Assembly: GCF_038500265.1 (NCBI RefSeq)
Contig: NZ_CP150637.1
Location: forward strand, 1,711,001-1,775,000
Length of the DNA: 64,000 nucleotides
Direction of reading: 5' to 3'
Source of the DNA: Ignatzschineria larvae DSM 13226
Lineage (GTDB): Bacteria > Pseudomonadota > Gammaproteobacteria > Cardiobacteriales > Wohlfahrtiimonadaceae
Notes under the pieces: model-generated
Told to the model about the DNA's origin: nothing
The model's database searches: none
The model's input: the letters and a program-made list of their open reading frames with translations, nothing else
In this document: positions 48,221 through 58,287 of the stretch, piece after piece
How positions within the stretch are numbered: position 1 is the first letter of the stretch
Layout: each line of letters opens with the position of its first letter
Program-made: the position numbers and the translations under genes

Positions 48221-50155
48221 ATGATTCCTCTGTTTAGAAAAATCCCTTTATTTACCAAATCAGTGATGCTTCTGCTACTGTTAAGCACACCGACGATGAG
48301 CTTTGCTCTTGAAGAGAGTGAAGATCAATGGTTTATTGCCGGTAAAAAAGCCATTATCAAAAAAGATTGGGATCAATACCAACTCTATCGGGACAAGCTA
48401 AGCGAATCAACGCTCCTCCCCTATCTTGAGTTTTACTACTACCAAGAGCGGATCGATGATAGCGACCCACAGGAAGTATTAGATTTTGCCGATCGTTATG
48501 CCGATGAGCCCTTTGCCAACACGCTTAAACTAGTACTTTTCAAAGATCAAGAGCGCAAAAAACACTCGCAATTTATCCTCGATAATGCCCAATTTGCCAA
48601 TACCTTAGCGCTTCGTTGCTATCTCTATAATGCGCAATTACAACAATCGATTTTAGATCTTAATGAGTTTGAACAAGAGTGGGTTGCACAATTACAACTC
48701 CCTTCAGGATGTGCTGTTGTCGAGAAGTTTTGGCTCGAGAAAAATCAGGATCAAAGCCTTATTGAGACCAAAATCATCAATCTACTACAAGCTGGCCGAA
48801 TTACTAAAGCAAGGGAACTCCTCGACTCTCTTCCTACGGAAAAACAAGCTTATTTTGAGTATTTCAGCAATCTAATGGAGTCTCCTAGTCTACTTATAAC
48901 AACCGATATATTCTATCCTGATGCAAAGAATCTCTATGCAAAAGTACTACAAAAATGGTCAAATCAAAATTCGCTGCAAGCAGAAAAAGGGCTAGAATTT
49001 GCCCATGCACATAATCTCCTTTCAAAAGAAGATTATATTACCCTTCGTAATCGTATCGCCGTATTCCAAGCAGGACGAAGCGATGTGGTAGCACCGCTCG
49101 ATAAGATCCTTGAAATTCCAAGTGATGAACGAGATGATCAAGTACTACAATGGGGATTTCGCTTAGCGGCGAAAGAGGGAAATTATCCTATTGCGCTTGC
49201 CCTTCTCTCAAACCTCTCACCTGAGGCTCAAAAAGAGGATGTTTGGCAATATTGGTTAGCCCGTAGCTATGATGCTGTTGGCGATCATGAACAAGCAAAA
49301 TACCATTATGAACAGATCCAAAATGAACCCTCATTCTACGGTTTTCTAGCAGCTGATGAGCTTCATCATAAATATGAAACCATTCAAGCAATCGCCGCTG
49401 AGAAGATGAAACCGCAAGTGATTCCATTGAATAATCGTTTCTCAATGGCCTTACTACTTGCGAAAGTCAATGAAGAGTATTTTAGTCGTGTAAAATGGCA
49501 AGAAGCACTTCGTAATAGCAATAAAACAGAACAAGCGGCAGGAAGTGTTGCTGCCTTTGATGCCGGATTTTACAATTTAGGGCTACAAGCTGCGGCAAGA
49601 GCTCGAGTTGAGGGAGGATTACCTTACCGCTATCCGGTGGCTTATACTGAAATTATCGAAAAATATAACGATAACTTTATTACAGAACCCATCGTTTTAG
49701 GATTAATTCGTCAAGAGAGTCTCTTTCATGAAAAGGCTAAATCGCCAGCGAGTGCTTATGGTTTAATGCAACTACTGATTCCTACAGCAGAAAAGATGTC
49801 TTCGACTCTCAATGAAGAGGAACGTAGTTCACTTTATGATCCAGATGCCAATATCCGTTATGGCATTACCTACCTTAAAACCTTACAAAATAGTGTCGGT
49901 CAATGTATCCCTTATATGCTCGCAAGCTATAATGCCGGGCCTCACAATGTTAAGAAATGGCTTCCCGATAACGATCAAGAGATCGATATGGCACTCTGGA
50001 TTGAGACGATTCCCTTTTATGAGACACGAGGCTATGTAAAAAATGTCTTAAGCAATGCCATTATCTATCATACACTTAAGGAAGAGCCATATCGTTTAAT
50101 GGATTATCTTAACTGCACAACAACATCCACTGAGGTGACGAGCAATGTTCCTTAA
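48221..50155 (+). CDS. slt: Soluble lytic murein transglycosylase
   Basis: A 644-residue periplasmic enzyme that cleaves peptidoglycan with formation of 1,6-anhydro-MurNAc. The signal peptide covers about residues 1-30 (LLLLLSTPTMSFA). A long superhelical U-domain of paired helices fills 40-460, and the C-terminal SLT domain holds the catalytic glutamate (LGLIRQESLFHEKAKS, near residue 499), SAYGLMQLLIPTA and ASYNAGPHNVKKWL. Its 3' end overlaps the DUF2726 gene by 11 bases. Confidence 0.94.
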   Translation: MIPLFRKIPLFTKSVMLLLLLSTPTMSFALEESEDQWFIAGKKAIIKKDWDQYQLYRDKLSESTLLPYLEFYYYQERIDDSDPQEVLDFADRYADEPFANTLKLVLFKDQERKKHSQFILDNAQFANTLALRCYLYNAQLQQSILDLNEFEQEWVAQLQLPSGCAVVEKFWLEKNQDQSLIETKIINLLQAGRITKARELLDSLPTEKQAYFEYFSNLMESPSLLITTDIFYPDAKNLYAKVLQKWSNQNSLQAEKGLEFAHAHNLLSKEDYITLRNRIAVFQAGRSDVVAPLDKILEIPSDERDDQVLQWGFRLAAKEGNYPIALALLSNLSPEAQKEDVWQYWLARSYDAVGDHEQAKYHYEQIQNEPSFYGFLAADELHHKYETIQAIAAEKMKPQVIPLNNRFSMALLLAKVNEEYFSRVKWQEALRNSNKTEQAAGSVAAFDAGFYNLGLQAAARARVEGGLPYRYPVAYTEIIEKYNDNFITEPIVLGLIRQESLFHEKAKSPASAYGLMQLLIPTAEKMSSTLNEEERSSLYDPDANIRYGITYLKTLQNSVGQCIPYMLASYNAGPHNVKKWLPDNDQEIDMALWIETIPFYETRGYVKNVLSNAIIYHTLKEEPYRLMDYLNCTTTSTEVTSNVP

Positions 50156-50690
50156 GTTACTCTTTATAGCTATTATTGTTACTGGTATTATTATCTACTT
50201 TAAACGCAAATGGGCACCGAAAGAGCCTACTATTATTGATCGCCCAACACCAATCTCTTGGTATAAGGCGGCACCGGCACTTTTTACCCCGGCAGAACAG
50301 CTCTTTCTCTCAAGTTTAGAGACAGCGCTTCATGGTGTACCTGTTAAAATCTTTGGAAAAGTGCGCATCGCCGATATTTTAAAAGTACGCCCAGGACTTG
50401 CTAAAAGCGACTATCAAGGGGCTTTTAGTAAGATCTCTGCCAAACATGTGGACTTTGTGCTGGTCAATCCACTGACAACAGCCCCGCTACTCATTATTGA
50501 ACTTGATGATAGTACTCACGAGGCTCACCACCGTAAAGTACGGGATGCTTTTGTCGATGAAGCGATGTACCAAGCACAGATACCGATTCTCCATGTTCCA
50601 TTGCGTCAACGCTATGATGAGAATAATCTCCGGGCACAAATAGTAGAAATTCTGCGTCAAAGTAATGAGTATCGCCATCAAGCGCTTTAG
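50145..50690 (+). CDS. Membrane-anchored DUF2726 protein
   Basis: A 181-residue protein with one N-terminal membrane helix (2-20) and a cytoplasmic DUF2726 domain (about 50-175): FTPAEQLFLSSLETAL, KISAKHVDFVLVNP, LLIIELDDSTHE. The D...ELDD arrangement recalls restriction-endonuclease-like folds, and a nuclease role has been suggested for such domains, but activity is unproven. It overlaps slt by 11 bases and so is translated with it. Confidence 0.85.
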   Translation: MFLKLLFIAIIVTGIIIYFKRKWAPKEPTIIDRPTPISWYKAAPALFTPAEQLFLSSLETALHGVPVKIFGKVRIADILKVRPGLAKSDYQGAFSKISAKHVDFVLVNPLTTAPLLIIELDDSTHEAHHRKVRDAFVDEAMYQAQIPILHVPLRQRYDENNLRAQIVEILRQSNEYRHQAL

Positions 50691-50707
50691 AGTAGCATCA
50701 TGTTAAG

Positions 50708-50995
50708 ATGAAAACCACCTATCCGCAGCGGCACTATTTCTATGTATTAGAGTGCAATGATCAGAGTCTCTATACCGGTTATACTCCTCAATTAGAGCAA
50801 CGTATTGCGACCCATAATGCCGGCAAAGGGGCAAAATATACCAAGGTCCCTGCCCGCCGGCCGGTGCGCCTCTATTACTACGAAATTTTTGCAACGAAAC
50901 AGGCAGCAATGCAACAAGAGTATGCTTTCAAAAGGCTCACAAGAGCCCAAAAGATCGCCTACATTAAAGCCCATCAATCAAAAACAGTCGTGTAA
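50708..50995 (+). CDS. GIY-YIG nuclease-domain protein
   Basis: A 95-residue YhbQ-like small protein. The motif reads [16 protein letters not shown] (GIY replaced by FYV...YTG), with the conserved [15 protein letters not shown] and RPVRLYYYE after it and the KRLTRAQK tail. Stand-alone members occur widely and may process or repair DNA; the function here is unknown. It follows the DUF2726 gene by 17 bases. Confidence 0.9.
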   Translation: MKTTYPQRHYFYVLECNDQSLYTGYTPQLEQRIATHNAGKGAKYTKVPARRPVRLYYYEIFATKQAAMQQEYAFKRLTRAQKIAYIKAHQSKTVV

Positions 50996-51120
50996 AGAAG
51001 ACAGTAGATTAAGATGGCTTCCCCTATTCAGAATACTCCTTAGATGAATTGTCAACATTGCCCAGTGAGTTGCGGTAGAATAATACCTTAATTAACAATA
51101 TTCTGATTAGGGGATCGTAA

Positions 51121-52314
51121 ATGAAAGCAGAGATTATTGTCAGTGGTTCAGAGATGCTCTTAGGACAATCCATTGATACCAATGGCCCTTGGATTGCACG
51201 TCGACTGAGTGAAATCGGTATTGATTGTCATTTTAAAACCACTGTAGGCGACAATCTTCATAATATGGCGAGCACTTTTAGCCGTGCATTAGAACGTGCT
51301 GATGTCATTCTCTGTACAGGTGGCCTTGGACCGACACAAGATGATATTACGAAAGAAGCCCTTGCCGAAGCGGTTCAGCGCCCTTTAATCTATGATGAAG
51401 CACTCGCCGAGATGATTCGCGATAAATTCCGCAAGCGTAATCGAGAGATGTCTGATAATAATCTACGTCAAGCATACTATCCGGAGGGTGCGCATATTTT
51501 AGCAGCCTTTCCTGGCACAGCACCTGGCGTTCATCTACAAATCGGCGAAAAGCATATCTTCTTAATGCCGGGTGTTCCGTCAGAAATGAAAGTGATGATG
51601 CGCGACTCAATTCTTCCCTATCTCTCCCAATTACTGCCTAAAATTGAACGAGTCTATACTCGTACGCTTCGCTGTTGGGGGAAAGGGGAATCCGATATCT
51701 CGGCGCTGTTAGCCGATATTAATGATGAGCTTGATCATCTGCCTAACCCTAAACTCTCTTTCTTAGCTTCCGGTATTGAGGGTATCCAGGTACGTTTTTC
51801 TGCAAAAGCAGATTCAGAAGAGAATGCAATGGCTCTCATTAAACCCTTTGCACAACGCGCACAGAAAATCTTAGGGAACCTCTGCTTTGGCGAGGGAAAA
51901 GCGAGCATGGAAGAAGCCGTTGCAGAGTTACTTGAATCTAAAAGTTTAACACTTGCGCTCTTTGAATCCTTTAGTGAGGGGATGATCTCGATGCGCTTAA
52001 ATGAGAAGAGTGCAACAGAACATTATTTCCGAGGTGCTTGGATCGAGAGTCGGCATCAAGCACTCTCTATTGAACGCTATAAAGAGAAATTAGCCTATAT
52101 CCAATCACTTAGTAAGGCTGATATTGTCGCTACAGTGCATGGTGAAGCACATAGTCATAACAATATGACATTAACGCTACTCTGCCAACAAGGGGAAACG
52201 CTATTAGAGAAAACAATGGTTATTCCGCATTTTAATGAACATGATACCGTCAGTTTCTCAGTCATTAACTTACTGAATATGATTCGCCTCTCTCTTTTAG
52301 GCGCATTAGATTAG
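51121..52314 (+). CDS. cinA: CinA-like protein with degenerate C-terminal deamidase domain
   Basis: 397 residues. The N-terminal MoCF/ADP-ribose pyrophosphatase domain (1-~170) is well preserved: IIVSGSEMLLGQSIDTNGPWIARRL, LCTGGLGPTQDDITKEA and LMPGVPSEMKVMM. The C-terminal PncC-like domain (~255-397) is present in outline, but its signature AESCTGG reads FESFSEG, so the catalytic serine position and glycine pair are altered. Nicotinamide-mononucleotide deamidase activity is therefore doubtful. GGGGATCGTAA precedes the start. Confidence 0.87.
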   Translation: MKAEIIVSGSEMLLGQSIDTNGPWIARRLSEIGIDCHFKTTVGDNLHNMASTFSRALERADVILCTGGLGPTQDDITKEALAEAVQRPLIYDEALAEMIRDKFRKRNREMSDNNLRQAYYPEGAHILAAFPGTAPGVHLQIGEKHIFLMPGVPSEMKVMMRDSILPYLSQLLPKIERVYTRTLRCWGKGESDISALLADINDELDHLPNPKLSFLASGIEGIQVRFSAKADSEENAMALIKPFAQRAQKILGNLCFGEGKASMEEAVAELLESKSLTLALFESFSEGMISMRLNEKSATEHYFRGAWIESRHQALSIERYKEKLAYIQSLSKADIVATVHGEAHSHNNMTLTLLCQQGETLLEKTMVIPHFNEHDTVSFSVINLLNMIRLSLLGALD

Positions 52315-52367
52315 TCATGCCATTATTCTTATTCACCAAAAGATATTGAATCAACAGCCAATCAATT

Positions 52368-52805
52368 ATGAATCAATCTAATACAATCTCTCAAAAGCCT
52401 GCTGATATTCGTGTGGTCGCCGGTATCATCTGGAATCAAGATCGCAGTCAAATTCTTCTCAGTCGCCGAAAATCCACTCAGGAATTTGCCGGCCTTTGGG
52501 AATTCCCCGGCGGGAAAGTCGAGCAAGATGAGGCTGATCAAACAGCAATTATTCGAGAATTAAAGGAAGAGCTTGCAATTGAAGTCACAGAGCTCTCCCT
52601 TGCCCTTCAATTTCGTTATAATTATCCACATAAATCTATTGATTTCATGATCTACGATATTACCCGATTTACCGGCGAACCTATCGGAGCAGAGTCCCAA
52701 CAAGTAACCTGGTTCTCAAAAGAAGCGCTCTCATCGCTCACCTTTCCTGAAGCCAATCAGAAAATGGTTGAGTATATTGTAAATACTTCACATCCCCTAT
52801 TTTAA
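52368..52805 (+). CDS. mutT: NUDIX hydrolase, MutT-like 8-oxo-dGTP diphosphatase
   Basis: A 145-residue NUDIX protein. The box is GGKVEQDEADQTAIIRELKEEL (about 43-64), preceded by EFAGLWEFPGG as in MutT. The C-terminus WFSKEALSSLTFPEANQKMV matches the MutT end that positions the base. It probably hydrolyses oxidized guanine nucleotides. The start is inferred, as no strong ribosome binding site is seen. Its end overlaps the converging MFS gene by nine bases. Confidence 0.9.
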   Translation: MNQSNTISQKPADIRVVAGIIWNQDRSQILLSRRKSTQEFAGLWEFPGGKVEQDEADQTAIIRELKEELAIEVTELSLALQFRYNYPHKSIDFMIYDITRFTGEPIGAESQQVTWFSKEALSSLTFPEANQKMVEYIVNTSHPLF

Positions 52806-54023
52806 GATCAATTTTCTACCAAATTGCGTTAGCAGAAGAAAAATAGAAATAACTGCTAACCCTGCACCAGCAAAAGAGACATCTTGATACGAAAACTCTA
52901 ACTCAATCACTAGACCTCCTAAAGCAGCGCCTAAGGCATTTCCTAAATTAAATGCCCCAATATTAATAGAGGAAGCTAATGCTGGTGCCTTTTGCGCTGC
53001 ATTCATCACGATAACTTGTAAAAAAGGAACAACACCGAAACTCGCTATTCCCCAAAGAAAAAGAAGTATAAATATTATTATTGAATGATGCCCAATAGTA
53101 GGAATCAATAGCATTAAAATCGTAAGAACAACTAAGAATAGAAATAATCCTCTAATCAAAGCAAGATCGGCAATCTTCCCTGCTAACCAGTTCCCAAGTG
53201 AAAAACCAATACCGATAATCACTAAAGCAAGTGTGATACTATTTGTTTGAGCATCGATCATTTCCTGTAATACAGGGGCTATATAGGTATAGAGAGTAAA
53301 CATTGCACCAGCACTCATCACGGTTGTGAGTAACGCTAAAATAACTGATAATTGGGTCATCTCCCGCACTTCAGATTTAACATCTACTCTATTGCCTTGC
53401 ATTCCTTTTGGAATAAAGCTAAAAAGTGCCACGATCGTCACAATACCTAAGATTGAAATAGCCATAAAGGAACGCTCCCAACCAATATTCTGACCAAGCC
53501 AAGTGGCAAATGGCACACCGAAAATATTGGCAATGGTCAGTCCCATAAACATCATAGCAATTGCGCTTGCTTGTTTATGCTTCGGTACCACACTTGCAGC
53601 CACTACTGAACCTATTCCAAAAAAAGCGCCATGATTAAAACTTGTAATTACTCGTGCAATCATTAAAACAGTATAATTAGGTGCAATTGAAGCTAAAACA
53701 TTCCCTCCCGTAAAAATAATCATCAATAAAATCAATGATAAACGCCTAGAAAACCGGCCAAGCCACAATGTCATGATAGGCGCACCGACCATCACCCCTA
53801 ATGCATACCCTGAAATCAATAACCCAGCCTTAGGTATAGAAACAGAGATACCCTCCGCAATCTGAGGTAAAAATCCCATTGGAGAGAATTCCGTTACTCC
53901 GATTGCAAATGCGCCTATCGCAAGCGTTAATAAAATAAGGTAGCTGTTAATTTGTCTACCATTAGAAGCTAAAGGAACTGATTCAGCAGATGATGATTTT
54001 GAATGAATTGATTCGACTTGCAT
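52797..54023 (-). CDS. MFS transporter (DHA1 / AraJ-YdhP type)
   Basis: A 408-residue major-facilitator exporter with twelve membrane segments. GVTEFSPMGFLPQIAEGI is the conserved first-helix motif of the DHA1 sugar/drug efflux subfamily, followed by APIMTLWLGRFSRR (motif A) and ARVITSFNHGAFFGIG (motif B). It is divergent from a LysR gene, which is the usual sign that the regulator controls it. The substrate cannot be inferred. Confidence 0.92.
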   Translation of the reverse strand: MQVESIHSKSSSAESVPLASNGRQINSYLILLTLAIGAFAIGVTEFSPMGFLPQIAEGISVSIPKAGLLISGYALGVMVGAPIMTLWLGRFSRRLSLILLMIIFTGGNVLASIAPNYTVLMIARVITSFNHGAFFGIGSVVAASVVPKHKQASAIAMMFMGLTIANIFGVPFATWLGQNIGWERSFMAISILGIVTIVALFSFIPKGMQGNRVDVKSEVREMTQLSVILALLTTVMSAGAMFTLYTYIAPVLQEMIDAQTNSITLALVIIGIGFSLGNWLAGKIADLALIRGLFLFLVVLTILMLLIPTIGHHSIIIFILLFLWGIASFGVVPFLQVIVMNAAQKAPALASSINIGAFNLGNALGAALGGLVIELEFSYQDVSFAGAGLAVISIFLLLTQFGRKLILK

Positions 54024-54217
54024 AAAGACTCCATCCCCCTTCTATAAAATGTGATCCTTAAGAAACTAAAGGAGGTATTCGACATGAAAAATAAGTAGTT
54101 CCTATAAATATTAGGAACTTGAAATGATTGTTATTTTTTGTTGTTTTTTGATACATGTAATAACAGAGCAATTTTATAGACTTTTTTATGTCAGATAAAG
54201 TCACAATTGAGCAATAG

Positions 54218-54240
54218 ATTATTGTAAAGAATGCAATAAT
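54218..54240 (+). promoter_or_regulatory. Candidate LysR-type operator
   Basis: ATTATTG-N9-CAATAAT is a perfect 7+7 inverted repeat containing a T-N11-A core. It lies 27 bases before the LysR gene start, in the 243-base divergent spacer, where an autorepression and activation site is expected. Confidence 0.6.
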
Positions 54241-54266
54241 ATCTAGATTAGGAAAAATCTAGAGTA

Positions 54267-55190
54267 ATGAAATTAAATATTATGAAAACTACTATCGAAG
54301 AATTAATTATTTTTAGTACAATTGCGCAACAAGGGACAATCTATCAAGCTGCCGAACAATTGCAACAGACCCCATCTTCTATTAGCCGAGCACTTAAAAG
54401 GTTAGAAAAAAAACTCAACCTAACGCTTATTGAAAGAACCACGCGAAAACTAAAATTAACGCATAATGGTAATGTATTTCTCCGTTATGCAAGAGAAATT
54501 ATTAACAAATTACAAGAAGCGGAAGATAGTTTATCGAAGATCGATCAAGATATTAATGGCGTCATTAGAATTGACTCTGCAACTCCATTTGTCTTGCATG
54601 TCTTAACGCCTATCGTTATACAGTTTTTAGAAAAACATCCCAATATTGAAATTGAACTTACCAATAATGAACATATTATTGATCTGTTGAGTCATAATAT
54701 AGACATTGCTATCCGCATTGGATCGCTAAAAGATTCAAGTTTACATGCTAAATATCTCACAACTACACGCTCCCTACTTGTTGCAAGCCCTGACTATTTA
54801 GCTAGGCAAGGGATACCTCAAAAAATAGAAGATCTCACCCGACACCAGACTATTGGCTTTTCCGAATTTGAACAGTTAAATTGTTGGCCCTATCTCGACC
54901 AACAATTAGAATGTCATTTTTTAAGTATGCCTAAAATAAGAGCTTCAAGTGGAGAAACAGTAAGATCCTTTGCCATAGCAGGCGCAGGAATTGCCTATCT
55001 TTCTTCATTTTTAGTCATAGATGATATACAGCAAGGTCGATTACTAGAAATTCAACCTCAAGGCCTTATCAATAAAAATCAGGAGATCCACGCTGTTTAC
55101 CACCATCAAGGCTATCTCCCTAAACGTATGAGAGTATTCATCGATTTCCTTTGTGAAGCACTACAGCATGATTCATCTATAGATTTCTAA
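54267..55190 (+). CDS. LysR-family transcriptional regulator
   Basis: A 307-residue LTTR. The N-terminal HTH (IAQQGTIYQAAEQLQQTPSSISRALKRLEKKL, about 17-48) is followed by the effector domain (~95-300; NGVIRIDSATPFVLHVLTPIV, DIAIRIGSLKDSSL). It resembles the DsdC/AaeR-like group of short-hinge regulators. Divergent from the MFS gene with an operator-like palindrome in between, so it likely controls that transporter. An alternative ATG four codons later is possible. Confidence 0.93.
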   Translation: MKLNIMKTTIEELIIFSTIAQQGTIYQAAEQLQQTPSSISRALKRLEKKLNLTLIERTTRKLKLTHNGNVFLRYAREIINKLQEAEDSLSKIDQDINGVIRIDSATPFVLHVLTPIVIQFLEKHPNIEIELTNNEHIIDLLSHNIDIAIRIGSLKDSSLHAKYLTTTRSLLVASPDYLARQGIPQKIEDLTRHQTIGFSEFEQLNCWPYLDQQLECHFLSMPKIRASSGETVRSFAIAGAGIAYLSSFLVIDDIQQGRLLEIQPQGLINKNQEIHAVYHHQGYLPKRMRVFIDFLCEALQHDSSIDF

Positions 55191-55239
55191 ACTACCACAA
55201 GAAGAAATAATATCTCATCAAGCATTGATGCAATGTTAT

Positions 55240-55845
55240 TTATAATTTGAGTGCCAATGGAATAATCATCTCCAGTGTTAATCCAGGTTTAGCGACTTTC
55301 ATCACGCGTTTTTTCGCTTCAGTTTGGTTATAGCCTAAGCTCACTAAGGCTTCAATCGCATCATCCGTAATCACTTGAGGATCAGCCGTAATAGGCTCAG
55401 TGCCCCCTAGAAGATCATCAAATCCTGCTGCAGGGGCGAGATTTTTCACTTTATCTCGTAACTCGATAATGAGACGCTCTGCTGTTTTCTTACCCACACC
55501 AGGCACTTTCGTTAAACTTGCTAAATCATCACGATTAATGACTCGGTAGAGCTCTTCAGCCGATAGACCGGAGAGGATCAATATCGCGCTTTTAGGACCA
55601 ATGCCGGAAACTTTAATCAGAAGCCGAAAAGCTTCTCGTTCTTTAGGGCTTGAAAAGCCATATAATAAACTTGCATCTTCCCGAACTACGTGGTGAATCG
55701 TGAGCTGTACCTTCTCGCCCTCTTGTGGCAATTGCGCAAAGCTACTCATCGGCAATTCTACTTCATAGCCAACACCATTAACATCCACTAAAGCTTGGTT
55801 GGGTAAGCGCTTCTCTGCCAAGATACCTGTTAATCGTCCAATCAT
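55240..55845 (-). CDS. ruvA: Holliday junction helicase subunit RuvA
   Basis: A 201-residue junction-binding protein. The OB fold ([28 protein letters not shown]-like region) precedes the helix-hairpin-helix pair ([37 protein letters not shown]), and the C-terminal domain III binds RuvB. It overlaps ruvC by four bases. ruvB does not follow; after ruvA comes the LysR gene on the other strand, so ruvB is elsewhere. Confidence 0.97.
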   Translation of the reverse strand: MIGRLTGILAEKRLPNQALVDVNGVGYEVELPMSSFAQLPQEGEKVQLTIHHVVREDASLLYGFSSPKEREAFRLLIKVSGIGPKSAILILSGLSAEELYRVINRDDLASLTKVPGVGKKTAERLIIELRDKVKNLAPAAGFDDLLGGTEPITADPQVITDDAIEALVSLGYNQTEAKKRVMKVAKPGLTLEMIIPLALKL

Positions 55846-56324
55846 AATAATCCTTCCATTCTTCGGTGAAATGCGTGTGTGAGTGCAGCGGCTAACGCAT
55901 CAGCCGCATCTGCTTGGGGTTTACGATTGAGTTTCAATAGACTCTGCACCATATGTTGCACTTGTGCTTTCTCAGCATGCCCTTGCCCTACAATCGTCTG
56001 CTTAATCCGCGTGGCCGCATATTCTACTACTTCAAGCTCGGCCATCGCAGCCGCACAGATGGCAACACCACGTGCTTGTCCTAGCTTCAGGGCTGATTGG
56101 GGGTTTTTATGCATAAAAACTTCTTCAATCGAGAGTACTTGAGGCCGATAGAGCGCAATGAGTTGATCAACACCTTGAAAAATCGTTAATAAACGCACCG
56201 ACATAGGGGCTTTCGTATCCATACGAATACAGCCGGAGTCCACATAACGTGGCTTCCGGCCGCTAATATCGATGACACCATAGCCCGTAATACGTGAGCC
56301 TGGGTCAATCCCTAAAATAATCAT
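55842..56324 (-). CDS. ruvC: Holliday junction resolvase RuvC
   Basis: A 160-residue endonuclease that resolves recombination junctions. Catalytic carboxylates are visible: [12 protein letters not shown] (D7), [11 protein letters not shown] (E67 region) and [12 protein letters not shown] (C-terminal acid pair). It lies 21 bases after the yebC-like gene and overlaps ruvA, the common yebC-ruvC-ruvA order. Confidence 0.97.
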   Translation of the reverse strand: MIILGIDPGSRITGYGVIDISGRKPRYVDSGCIRMDTKAPMSVRLLTIFQGVDQLIALYRPQVLSIEEVFMHKNPQSALKLGQARGVAICAAAMAELEVVEYAATRIKQTIVGQGHAEKAQVQHMVQSLLKLNRKPQADAADALAAALTHAFHRRMEGLL

Positions 56325-56345
56325 CGATAATTCTCAATTACAGGA

Positions 56346-57098
56346 TTACTTGAAGATTTCCGCTAAGATCTCATCTGAGATATCAGCGTTAGAGTAGACT
56401 TTCTGTACATCATCAAGATTCTCTAATGCTTCTACCATCGCCATCACTTTCTCAGCGGCTTCAGCATCAATTGCGACATTGTTATCCGCATATTGTGTCA
56501 CTTCAGAATCTTCAGGCTCAAAACCTGCTTCAACCATTGCATTATGCACTTCTGCATAGCTTTGTGGCGTGGTTAATACTTCGATAGAACCATCGTCATC
56601 TACGACGACATCTTCAGCACCGGCCATAATCGCCGCTTCTGTAATACCATCTTCATCAGAACCCGCAGGATATGATAAAACGCCTAATTCTCTAAATTGG
56701 AATGCCACAGAACCATCTGTCCCTAAATTACCGCCATATTTAGTAAATGCGTGACGCACTTCGCCGGCAGTCCGGTTACGGTTATTCGAAAGGCAATCTA
56801 CCATTACGGCAACACCACCGGCACCATAACCTTCATAACGAATCTCTTCATCAGGGGGGCCATCTGAGATACCAAGACCACGATTAATCGCTCTCTCAAT
56901 AGTATCTTTTGGCATATTAGCGCCATACGCTTTATCAACCGCTAAGCGTAAGCGAGGGTTTGCGTCAGGATCGCCGTTGCCGGTTGCTCGCACAGCAATC
57001 GTAATCTCACGAATTAATTTGGTGAATATTTTCCCACGTTTTTTATCCTGCGCACCTTTACGATGCTGGATATTTGCCCATTTACTATGACCTGCCAT
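56346..57098 (-). CDS. yebC: YebC/PmpR-family transcription or translation factor
   Basis: A 250-residue YebC protein: MAGHSKWANIQHRKGAQDKKRGK at the start, the YEGYGAGGVAVMVDCLSDN-type central motif and the acidic C-terminus. Members are described as DNA-binding regulators and more recently as factors that help ribosomes on proline-rich stretches. It heads the yebC-ruvC-ruvA operon. Confidence 0.96.
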   Translation of the reverse strand: MAGHSKWANIQHRKGAQDKKRGKIFTKLIREITIAVRATGNGDPDANPRLRLAVDKAYGANMPKDTIERAINRGLGISDGPPDEEIRYEGYGAGGVAVMVDCLSNNRNRTAGEVRHAFTKYGGNLGTDGSVAFQFRELGVLSYPAGSDEDGITEAAIMAGAEDVVVDDDGSIEVLTTPQSYAEVHNAMVEAGFEPEDSEVTQYADNNVAIDAEAAEKVMAMVEALENLDDVQKVYSNADISDEILAEIFK

Positions 57099-57214
57099 AT
57101 TTAATCACCCTTATTTTGACAAGAGAAGAAAAGAGGGCATTTTATCATAAAAAGGCGCACAATAACTATCATTACTATGATAATCCCGATCATTTGTTGA
57201 TTAATATACAAATT

Positions 57215-57241
57215 GTTCTACTCGTTCTATTCGTTCTATTT
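57215..57241. repeat. 9-bp tandem repeat
   Basis: GTTCTACTC, GTTCTATTC and GTTCTATTT follow one another in the spacer between yebC and lysO. Confidence 0.7.
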
Positions 57242-57354
57242 CCTCAATTATGGCTCAATAGAGATTTCCATTATTTTCCGCTGCAATATTTCACTTAACT
57301 ATTTTACTTTAAGCTCATCACTGCTATCCTCTCTATTCGGCTCTCTGATTTTGA

Positions 57355-58275
57355 ATGGATATAGCAAAAGATATGTTACAAACGCTCCTTTGGGTTCTGC
57401 TCCCGCTCTTTCTTGGCTTTGCCATTCCACTTAAAAATAGACGTTTGATTCGATTTGTCGATCAAGCACTGATTGCGTTGATCTATCTTGTACTCTTTAT
57501 TATGGGGCTGAATCTCTCTCTGATTCCTGATCTTTGGAATCAATTGCAATCGATATTTGGTAAAACTGCGGTTTTTATCATCGCCATTTTAGGCCTAAAT
57601 ATGGTAACGCTTCTCTATCTCGATAAGCTGCTTCCTTTTAAAATCAAAGAGGATCGTCCACCGCAAGGTTCTACTTGGCACTCACTTTGGGGCTCTTTTA
57701 AATTAATCGGCACCATTATTCTAGGATTAATTGTAGGATTGCTCGCTAATCAATATGTCAAAGTACCGGAACATATTGCGGAAATCGCCATTGTGATTCT
57801 CCTTGCTTGTGTCGGTCTACAACTCCGCGCAAGTGGTATCAAACTCAAAGCGGTGCTCTTTAATCGCTATGGGTTAATCTTGAGCTTCTTTTTCATTATC
57901 TCCTCCTTTTTAGGGGGAATCATTGCCGCTCTCATTCTAAAGATGCCGGTAGTCCAAGGACTCGCTATTAGTTCCGGCTTTGGCTGGTACTCACTTTCGA
58001 CCATTATTCTCCAAGATGCACATGGCCCTATTATGGGCTCTATCGCCTTCTTTAATGATCTTTTTCGAGAATTTTTTGCCTTTATGATAATTCCGCTACT
58101 AATGGCGCGTTTCCCACTGACCGCCGTGGGTTCTGGGGGTGCAACATCTTTAGATTTTGTACTACCGGTTATTCAGCGCGCCGGCGGGCCACAAGTGGTG
58201 CCCATTGCCATTAGCTTTGGGTTTATTACCAATCTATTAGCGCCGATTTTCCTCGTCTTTTTTGCAAATCTATAA
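57355..58275 (+). CDS. lysO: LysO-family lysine exporter
   Basis: A 306-residue inner-membrane protein with about eight to nine helices. The N-terminal DUF340-type part (LPLFLGFAIPLKNRRLIRFVDQ) and the C-terminal core (SSGFGWYSLSTIILQDAHGP, FFNDLFREFFAFMIIPLL, SGGATSLDFVLPVI) match LysO/YbjE, which exports L-lysine and toxic analogues. No ribosome binding site is evident. I see no lysine riboswitch upstream. Confidence 0.9.
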   Translation: MDIAKDMLQTLLWVLLPLFLGFAIPLKNRRLIRFVDQALIALIYLVLFIMGLNLSLIPDLWNQLQSIFGKTAVFIIAILGLNMVTLLYLDKLLPFKIKEDRPPQGSTWHSLWGSFKLIGTIILGLIVGLLANQYVKVPEHIAEIAIVILLACVGLQLRASGIKLKAVLFNRYGLILSFFFIISSFLGGIIAALILKMPVVQGLAISSGFGWYSLSTIILQDAHGPIMGSIAFFNDLFREFFAFMIIPLLMARFPLTAVGSGGATSLDFVLPVIQRAGGPQVVPIAISFGFITNLLAPIFLVFFANL

Positions 58276-58287
58276 ATAAGACAAATA

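Noticed and set aside
57099-57354. Possible lysine riboswitch upstream of lysO
   Set aside because: The spacer is AT-rich with a 9-bp tandem repeat and lacks the multi-helix conserved core of a lysine riboswitch.
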